From: Bacteroidota bacterium
Lineage (GTDB): Bacteria > Bacteroidota > Bacteroidia > Flavobacteriales_D > Crocinitomicaceae
Direction: 5' to 3'
NCBI GenBank assembly: GCA_016866415.1
Contig: VGML01000059.1
Coordinates: 1-10,569, forward strand
DNA: 10,569 bases
In this document: positions 5,946 to 10,569 of the stretch, in pieces
Layout of the letters: each line of letters starts with the position of its first letter
How positions within the stretch are numbered: position 1 is the stretch's first letter
Program-made: the position numbers and the translations under genes
The notes under the pieces: model-generated
Seen by the model: only the letters and a program-made list of their open reading frames with translations
Database searches by the model: none
Told to the model about the DNA's origin: nothing

Positions 5946-7079
5946 CTACTTTAAACAATCAATAAGCGACTTCATTCTTTGTGTCCTGTAATCGTGCATA
6001 TTTGAAATGGCAATTGCGCAGGTGGTATCTTTTCGATTCATCGCGAACATGGCAAGATTCCCATGCCACCAACCTGTGTGATAAAACAAATCAGAAGTTC
6101 CTGATTCTTCAATGATTCGAATACCCAATCCATAATTTTTTGAACCACTTTTTTCGTAACTATAGCCTTTAAACATAGCTTTTCGTGATTTAATCGAAAT
6201 AAACTTGGGGGAATAGGTTCCTAAATTCATTCTAAACAAGTCCTTAACTGTGGTGTACATATTTTTATCTCCGTAGATGAGATCCAAATGATTAAACTGT
6301 CTGTTTCGTTTGTCGTTATTATAGGATTGAGAAATTTTATCGAACATCGATTTTTTATCAAGGATGAACGTATTTTTCATTCCCAAAGGATCGAAAACCA
6401 GTTCTTTCATCGCTTTTGGAAATTTTTTTCCTGTTACTTGTTCGATAATGAGTGCGAGCATCATAAAATTGGTATTACAATAGGAAAACTTAGAATTTGG
6501 TTTGAAGTTTAAAGGAATTTTATGTTTCACCATCAATTTCACAACGTCTTGATTACTTAAACACCAGGATCGATCCGTATAATGATCCACAAAATAATGA
6601 TAGTGAGGCAAACCACTTCGATGAGTCAGTAAATCATGAACGCGAATGCCTGAAAACGGAAAATTCTCAATGTAATGCTTGACTTTTTGATTCAAATCAA
6701 TCTTGTTTTGGTCACACAAACGCATCACAGCGAGTGCTGTAGCTGTTTTACTGATTGAAGCAACATGCATCGGCGTCGAATCTGTCAATTGAATTTGCTT
6801 CTCGAGATTTGAGTAACCCCTTGTTCGAGAATAGATTATTTTGTCATTCTTCGCAACCAGAAACTGCCCGTTAAACTCAGGATTTGCCAAATATCTGTAG
6901 AAAAAAGTGTCTGAAATAAATCTTGCCTTTTTAACCCAGCTCTTTTTAGGAGCAGGCATTTTGACAAAATAAGTAGACGTTGATTTTAACTTTACTTTCT
7001 TTGATTTCCGACCACAGAAGGTGAACAGAAATAAAATCGTTAAACCATAAAACAAGCAATTAAAACGAAAGAAAAGCAT
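5946..7079 (-). CDS. Serine hydrolase of the beta-lactamase (class C/PBP) family, probable lipoprotein
   Basis: From the ATG at 7079 the protein has 377 residues. Residues 1-21 are hydrophobic and end at C22 (FTFCGRK), which could be a lipoprotein cysteine, though phenylalanine before it is unusual; cleavage or membrane anchoring are alternatives. The mature domain carries the three marks of the fold: SISK (S108 nucleophile, K111), YCN (200-202) and HTG (334-336) in place of KTG. LLTHRSGLPHY (150-160) and the GLGI stretch near 317-320 are typical of the esterase/D-peptidase-like branch. The substrate is unknown; these proteins are annotated as beta-lactamases but often are esterases or peptidases, and no resistance is implied. 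An in-frame TTG at 7094 was rejected because it lies in the T-run of the thiolase terminator. The gene follows the thiolase by 66 bases and has no clear promoter. Confidence 0.87.
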   Translation of the reverse strand: MLFFRFNCLFYGLTILFLFTFCGRKSKKVKLKSTSTYFVKMPAPKKSWVKKARFISDTFFYRYLANPEFNGQFLVAKNDKIIYSRTRGYSNLEKQIQLTDSTPMHVASISKTATALAVMRLCDQNKIDLNQKVKHYIENFPFSGIRVHDLLTHRSGLPHYHYFVDHYTDRSWCLSNQDVVKLMVKHKIPLNFKPNSKFSYCNTNFMMLALIIEQVTGKKFPKAMKELVFDPLGMKNTFILDKKSMFDKISQSYNNDKRNRQFNHLDLIYGDKNMYTTVKDLFRMNLGTYSPKFISIKSRKAMFKGYSYEKSGSKNYGLGIRIIEESGTSDLFYHTGWWHGNLAMFAMNRKDTTCAIAISNMHDYRTQRMKSLIDCLK

Positions 7080-7092
7080 TACTTTATTTGTC

Positions 7093-7124
7093 AAAAAAGG
7101 CTGTCAGAAATTATCCAACAGCCT
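7093..7124 (-). terminator. Intrinsic terminator after the thiolase gene
   Basis: On the minus strand AGGCTGT (7124-7118) pairs perfectly with ACAGCCT (7104-7098) around a 13-base loop and runs directly into six T residues (7098-7093). It begins 21 bases after the thiolase stop. It lies between the thiolase and the serine hydrolase, so expression of the latter would need read-through or a promoter overlapping this element. Confidence 0.8.
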
Positions 7125-7145
7125 CGAAATCAATTAATTTACTTA

Positions 7146-8324
7146 TTAAATATTCTCAATAATTAACGCTGACGCACCACCACCTCCATTACAGATTGCG
7201 GCTCCACCGATTTTCGCATTGTTTTGTTTTAGAACATTAATTAAAGTTACCACAACACGTGAACCTGAGTTTCCTAGCGGGTGTCCTAAAGCAACAGCTC
7301 CACCGTTTACGTCCACTTTTGAAGGATCCAAACCTAAGATTTTCATGTTCGCCAATCCAACAACTGAAAATGCTTGATTCAATTCCCAACAATCCACATC
7401 CGATATTTTCAATCCTGCTTTATCCAACGCTTTAGGCACTGCCAATGAAGGTGCAGTCGTAAACCATTCAGGTGCTTGAGCAGCATCTGCATAGGAAACA
7501 ATTTTCGCGATTGGTTTCAATCCATATTTCTCAACGGCTTCTTTTGATGCCAAAACCAACGCCGATGCACCGTCATTCAAAGTTGACGCATTTGCTGCTG
7601 TAATTGTTCCTTCTTTGTCAAAAGCGGGTTTCAATCCAGGGATTTTATCCAAAAACACATTCTTGTATTCTTCGTCTTCGATTACCATAATTGGATCACC
7701 TTTTCTTTGAGGAACGGCTACCGGAACGATTTCATTATTAAATCTTCCTGCTTTCCAAGCATCAGCAGCGCGGGTGTATGAAGTAATGGCAAAATTATCC
7801 TGGTCTTCACGTGTAATTTCATATTCTTTAGCACACAATTCAGCGCAATTGCCCATAGGAACTTTACTGTATACGTCTAGAAGTCCGTCTTTGGTAATTC
7901 CGTCCAACATCGTAATGTTTCCGAATTTAGTTCCATTTCGACCGCTAACGTAATGTGGGGTTTGAGACATATTTTCCATTCCTCCCACAACAACAACATG
8001 GTTATCACCTGCTAAAATGGTTTGAGCTCCAAGCATAATGGATTTCATTCCTGATGCACATACTTTGTTGATTGTCGTACAAGGAACATTTTTATTCAAT
8101 CCAGCACCTAATGCCGCTTGACGAGCCGGTGCCTGTCCCACTCCTGCTTGTAAAACATTACCCATGAAAACTTCATCGATAGAATCTACCGAAATTCCAG
8201 CACGCTCTACCGCACCTTTTATTACTGTTGAACCAAGTTGCGTTGCAGAGATGCTCGACAAACCGCCCATGAAAGCTCCCATCGGAGTTCTTACCGCGGA
8301 AATAATGTAAACTTCTTTTGACAT
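7146..8324 (-). CDS. Acetyl-CoA C-acetyltransferase (thiolase)
   Basis: The 392-residue cytoplasmic enzyme condenses two acetyl-CoA to acetoacetyl-CoA or cleaves 3-ketoacyl-CoA in the reverse direction. All catalytic elements are intact: nucleophile C89 in NKVCASGMKS (86-95), NQAF (316-319), H348 in GHPLGNSGSR (347-356) and the acid-base C378 in CNGGGGASA (378-386). SAVRTPMGAF (9-18) is the usual N-terminus and the length is that of a complete bacterial thiolase. Sequence alone does not separate the biosynthetic (AtoB/PhaA-like) from the degradative (FadA) role; the absence of a neighbouring fadB favours the short-chain enzyme. It is divergent from the coiled-coil gene, has a TATATTCG box 19 bases upstream of its ATG, and ends in a strong terminator. 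Confidence 0.95.
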   Translation of the reverse strand: MSKEVYIISAVRTPMGAFMGGLSSISATQLGSTVIKGAVERAGISVDSIDEVFMGNVLQAGVGQAPARQAALGAGLNKNVPCTTINKVCASGMKSIMLGAQTILAGDNHVVVVGGMENMSQTPHYVSGRNGTKFGNITMLDGITKDGLLDVYSKVPMGNCAELCAKEYEITREDQDNFAITSYTRAADAWKAGRFNNEIVPVAVPQRKGDPIMVIEDEEYKNVFLDKIPGLKPAFDKEGTITAANASTLNDGASALVLASKEAVEKYGLKPIAKIVSYADAAQAPEWFTTAPSLAVPKALDKAGLKISDVDCWELNQAFSVVGLANMKILGLDPSKVDVNGGAVALGHPLGNSGSRVVVTLINVLKQNNAKIGGAAICNGGGGASALIIENI

Positions 8325-8342
8325 ACGTTAAAAATTGTGGTG

Positions 8343-8350
8343 CGAATATA
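8343..8350 (-). promoter_or_regulatory. Candidate -7 box for the thiolase gene
   Basis: TATATTCG on the minus strand is a one-base variant of TAnnTTTG and ends 18 bases before the ATG at 8324. No good -33 TTG is seen at the usual spacing. It shares the 102-base divergent region with the plus-strand box at 8405-8412. Confidence 0.45.
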
Positions 8351-8404
8351 CGGGTTTTGGGTGGAAAAATAGGGTTAGAAATTTCAAACTTTCGTTCAAA
8401 TTGA

Positions 8405-8412
8405 TATTTTTG
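8405..8412 (+). promoter_or_regulatory. Candidate -7 box for the coiled-coil gene
   Basis: TATTTTTG matches TAnnTTTG exactly and ends 14 bases before the ATG at 8427. Twenty bases upstream lies TTT rather than a full TTG, so the -33 element is weak. The predicted leader is about 10 bases. Confidence 0.45.
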
Positions 8413-8426
8413 TAAAAAATCACATA

Positions 8427-9317
8427 ATGAAATATTTCTTGCTTACATATTTGCTTGTTGCTTTTTTTACTTCAAGTTTTTCTCAATCCAAGAAAGAGCA
8501 AATTGAAATTTTAAACGCTCGTGTGGACAGCATCAAACAAATATTAAGTTCCGAAAGAAAAACAAGTGCAGATAAATCGTTAAAAATTTCTGATCTAAAT
8601 TCCAAAATCAAAGATCTTGACGATAAAATTCTGAATTTAGAAAAGGAAAAAACAAACCTCAATAATTCGATTAATAAATTAACTGGTGAAATTGCATCGC
8701 TGAATGCCTCAGTAAGTCAATTGAAAAGTGATTTGAACAGCACAAAAACAAATATGGATAACGCGATAAATTCAAAAAATCAAGAAATCACAAATCTTAA
8801 CTTGCGTATAAAAACAAAATCAGATAGCCTTAAGTTGATTCAAAACGAACTTAATAAATTAAAACCTGCACCGAAGCAAGCAAACACCAATCAAAACACA
8901 AGTTCATTAAAGCGTTACATTGAGGATGATGTTACAATGATTTGGGAAGGAAGTTCTAATCCTTTTGTATTAAAATCTCTTCTCTCTTCGACCGGGGTTA
9001 AAGAGAAAATAAACGGAATTGTTTATGGGAAATACGGAAATGGGATTACATCCCACGAATATACTTTCAAAGATGGTTTATGGTGTGGTCCATACAAAAA
9101 TTATTTAATAGATGGCAGATTAGAAAGTGAAGGCAACTATATAATTCTATATGATATTTATCCTAATGGTCGAAGTTATCCAGATGGAATTCAGAAGAAA
9201 TATCATGGTAATGGCAGATTAAAACGCAAAACCGACTACCGTAATGGAACAGTTTGGGAAGATCGATGCTATGATGCCAATGGCGATGAGATAAAGCCCT
9301 GTCCAAAGGATTATTAA
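8427..9317 (+). CDS. Exported coiled-coil protein with C-terminal YwqK/MORN-like repeats
   Basis: Three parts can be seen in this 296-residue protein. Residues 1-19 are a signal peptide with likely cleavage before Q20 (SSFSQ). Residues about 22-146 are a long coiled coil rich in K, N, S, D and L, with leucine or isoleucine at heptad positions. After a proline/asparagine-rich linker (147-160), residues about 195-285 hold short aromatic- and glycine-rich repeats of the YwqK/MORN-2 type: GIVYGKYGNG, FKDGLWCGPYKNYLIDGRLESEG and GIQKKYHGNGRLKRKTDYRNG. Such repeats are common in Bacteroidota envelope proteins and, despite the antitoxin label often attached, do not show a toxin-antitoxin role. The protein is probably periplasmic or surface-associated. 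It starts its own transcript, divergent from the thiolase, and is followed after 53 bases by a lipoprotein gene on the same strand. Function is unknown. Confidence 0.82.
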   Translation: MKYFLLTYLLVAFFTSSFSQSKKEQIEILNARVDSIKQILSSERKTSADKSLKISDLNSKIKDLDDKILNLEKEKTNLNNSINKLTGEIASLNASVSQLKSDLNSTKTNMDNAINSKNQEITNLNLRIKTKSDSLKLIQNELNKLKPAPKQANTNQNTSSLKRYIEDDVTMIWEGSSNPFVLKSLLSSTGVKEKINGIVYGKYGNGITSHEYTFKDGLWCGPYKNYLIDGRLESEGNYIILYDIYPNGRSYPDGIQKKYHGNGRLKRKTDYRNGTVWEDRCYDANGDEIKPCPKDY

Positions 9318-9370
9318 TCAAAAGTTATTCTTAATCGCTTTAACATTGAGTTAAGATCTATCTTTATCAA

Positions 9371-10144
9371 ATGAAATTCATCCAATTCCTAATTCTTAGC
9401 TTTTCACTTCTAACTTTCATTTCCTGCGAAGAAAGCCAAAAAGATAACCGAAAAGTAATCGATGAAAGTCAGTTGCCCGATGACCATGGTGATTTAAATT
9501 CCTATGCTAAAAGACATGTAGAGGCACAGTTACGAATTGCGGCCAATGAAAAGTATGAATTGAAAATTTACAAGGAAAACTTGGATGGAGATGATAAGCA
9601 AGATGCCATTATCACCGTTAACAGATTAAACTATGCGCTGGAAGAAGCTGCTAACTCTGCTAACCCAGCGAAACGAGCTGAAATTGGCTACATGGGGAAT
9701 TTCAATTTTTTCTTTTACTACGATGGGGCCAAAGACATGATCTCTCCGCCAATTGTAGTTGCATCTTCTCCCCTTTTACCTTTGAAAGTCAGTTTTGAGA
9801 ACATCAGTTCGGATAGTTATAAAGATATTTTGATTGATTTTAGAATTCGAAATTCTAGTTTTAGGGATTTTTTCTCGGTTATCAATCACACGCCAAGAAT
9901 GGTTTTCGAGTTTCGAAACTTTGATGGTATGGGAACGACGAAAAGTGAATGTTATTCATTTCAATATACAACTGGCATTTATTCGGCTTTTAAAGACATT
10001 CAGGTGATGAAAGCAAATCTTGGAGTTGTTCCAAAAAATGCTGATTTAAATACATTTGAACCAGTTATAACTCCAACGAAAGAAATGTTATATACATTTT
10101 TCTATGTACCGCAAGAAGGGAAGTATATGACGAAGAAGAAGTGA
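9371..10144 (+). CDS. Lipoprotein of unknown function with a calcium-loop-like motif
   Basis: The 257-residue product starts with a clear lipoprotein signal: hydrophobic residues 4-17 and the lipobox FISC with C19. The cysteine is followed by two glutamates (EESQKD); acidic residues just after the cysteine act as a surface-export signal in some Bacteroidota lipoproteins, so surface display is possible. ENLDGDDKQDAIITV (69-83) looks like the D-x-D-x-D loop of EF-hand or FG-GAP/VCBS-type repeats, seen in exported proteins that report a numeric or property value; SSDSYKDILIDF (146-157) may be a second, weaker copy. No enzyme motif was recognised. The gene is 53 bases after the coiled-coil gene and may share its transcript; TATCTTTA (9359-9366), ending five bases before the start, is a poor -7 match. 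It ends 24 bases before a REPIN-like element and is convergent with the TonB-receptor gene. Confidence 0.85.
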   Translation: MKFIQFLILSFSLLTFISCEESQKDNRKVIDESQLPDDHGDLNSYAKRHVEAQLRIAANEKYELKIYKENLDGDDKQDAIITVNRLNYALEEAANSANPAKRAEIGYMGNFNFFFYYDGAKDMISPPIVVASSPLLPLKVSFENISSDSYKDILIDFRIRNSSFRDFFSVINHTPRMVFEFRNFDGMGTTKSECYSFQYTTGIYSAFKDIQVMKANLGVVPKNADLNTFEPVITPTKEMLYTFFYVPQEGKYMTKKK

Positions 10145-10168
10145 AAATTTAAGTTTTACTAGTAATTA

Positions 10169-10264
10169 TTCCCTCCTCGAGGAGGGACAAAGGGAGGTGA
10201 CATCAATAAATTATTGAAAATATAATAAAATTTCACCCTCCTTTATCCTTCCTCAATGTAGGAA
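10169..10264. repeat. REPIN-like inverted repeat pair, possible bidirectional terminator
   Basis: Two 34-base arms, 10169-10202 and 10231-10264, are inverted relative to each other with 25 of 34 positions identical by hand alignment, separated by a 28-base AT-rich spacer. The left arm holds a perfect 16-bp palindrome, CCCTCCTCGAGGAGGG (10171-10186), followed by AAAGGGAGGTG; the right arm is a decayed copy (CACCCTCC, CCTTCCTC, GTAGGAA). The GC-rich, purine/pyrimidine-skewed makeup is unlike the flanking DNA. Two REP-like hairpin units in inverted order fit the REPIN layout. Lying between convergent genes it could also stop transcription from both sides. Confidence 0.65.
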
Positions 10265-10277
10265 AATCAGAATCTAT

Positions 10278-10569
10278 CTAAAAATTCCCTCTGAGCGTCA
10301 CAATAAAGTTTCTTCCAGGAGCAGAAATATTCGAAGCGAAATTTCGGTAATTGTGGTCTAAGATATTTTCACATGCAACCTGTAAAGAAGCATATTTGTT
10401 GAAAACGTAATTTAATCTTAAATTCAGCGTGTACCAACTTGGCATTCCTTGTGGGGTTGCGTATGTATAATTATCTTCACCGATTAAATTGTAATCTTCC
10501 AAACGCTTCCATCCAGAATAATTCACAAAAAACTCAGCATTAAATTTTCTCATGGTATATCCAAGACTA
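10278..10569 (-). CDS. TonB-dependent receptor, C-terminal fragment (5' end beyond window)
   Basis: The frame enters from the right edge (96 complete codons before the stop at 10280-10278), so the window holds only the end of the gene. The residues are the last strands of a 22-stranded outer-membrane receptor barrel: an AEFF-NYSGWK strand, the GEDNYTYATPQGMPSWYTLNLRL segment, ACENILDHNYRNFAS, and the closing strand APGRNFIVTLRGNF, ending in phenylalanine as outer-membrane barrels normally do. The NxxD-xxYR...S-IxAPGR arrangement is typical of TonB receptors. The internal ATG at 10553 is not a real start, because the reading frame continues upstream with barrel-like sequence. The ligand (siderophore, heme, cobalamin or other) cannot be told from this part. 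The gene is convergent with the lipoprotein gene. Confidence 0.9.
   Translation of the reverse strand, partial: SLGYTMRKFNAEFFVNYSGWKRLEDYNLIGEDNYTYATPQGMPSWYTLNLRLNYVFNKYASLQVACENILDHNYRNFASNISAPGRNFIVTLRGNF

Noticed and set aside
7080..7094. TTG start at 7094 for the serine hydrolase
   Set aside because: It overlaps the T-run of the thiolase terminator; the ATG at 7079 gives a normal signal sequence.
9001..9317. Coiled-coil protein as an antitoxin of a toxin-antitoxin pair because of its YwqK-like repeats
   Set aside because: The protein has a signal peptide, no toxin lies beside it, and these repeats are widespread in envelope proteins without such a role.

Overview
The window looks like chromosomal DNA of a Bacteroidota bacterium, most likely Flavobacteriales; genus cannot be fixed from this sequence. 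The reasons are the AT-rich base composition, -7 boxes of the TAnnTTTG type, absence of Shine-Dalgarno sequences before most starts, a TonB-dependent receptor tail, and a sulfite reductase carrying a C-terminal HEPN-like domain.

Positions 1-5713, all on the minus strand, form a sulfur-assimilation locus. In order of transcription it holds an OsmC-family thiol protein overlapping by one base with an O-succinylhomoserine sulfhydrylase (MetZ-like), then an Rrf2-family regulator with a cluster of four cysteines, then a siroheme/[4Fe-4S] sulfite (or nitrite) reductase fused to a HEPN-like domain, uroporphyrinogen-III C-methyltransferase (siroheme synthesis), and a DUF2490-like outer-membrane beta-barrel protein that runs off the left edge. 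The last three genes are spaced by one base each and start from a well-formed promoter at 3468-3499. The logic is coherent: the methyltransferase supplies the siroheme precursor, the reductase makes sulfide, MetZ fixes sulfide into homocysteine, and Rrf2 is the obvious local regulator. Repeated ATAGGA/TCCTAT boxes flank the reductase promoter and are candidate operators. No sulfate-activation genes (cysD, cysN, cysH) and no precorrin-2 dehydrogenase/ferrochelatase are present here.

Positions 5946-8324, also minus strand, hold an acetyl-CoA acetyltransferase (thiolase) followed by an intrinsic terminator and then a beta-lactamase-fold serine hydrolase, probably a lipoprotein. The hydrolase has no clear promoter of its own.

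Positions 8427-10144, plus strand, hold two envelope proteins of unknown function: an exported coiled-coil protein with YwqK/MORN-like repeats, and a lipoprotein with a calcium-loop-like motif. The thiolase and the coiled-coil gene diverge from a 102-base intergenic region that contains a -7 box for each.

Positions 10169-10264 contain a REPIN-like pair of inverted GC-rich repeats between the lipoprotein gene and the convergent 3' end of a TonB-dependent receptor gene, which enters from the right edge. No tRNA, rRNA, CRISPR array, insertion sequence or phage gene was seen. Most of the window is ordinary metabolism; the reductase/HEPN fusion with its regulatory region and the REPIN-like element are the parts most worth a second look.
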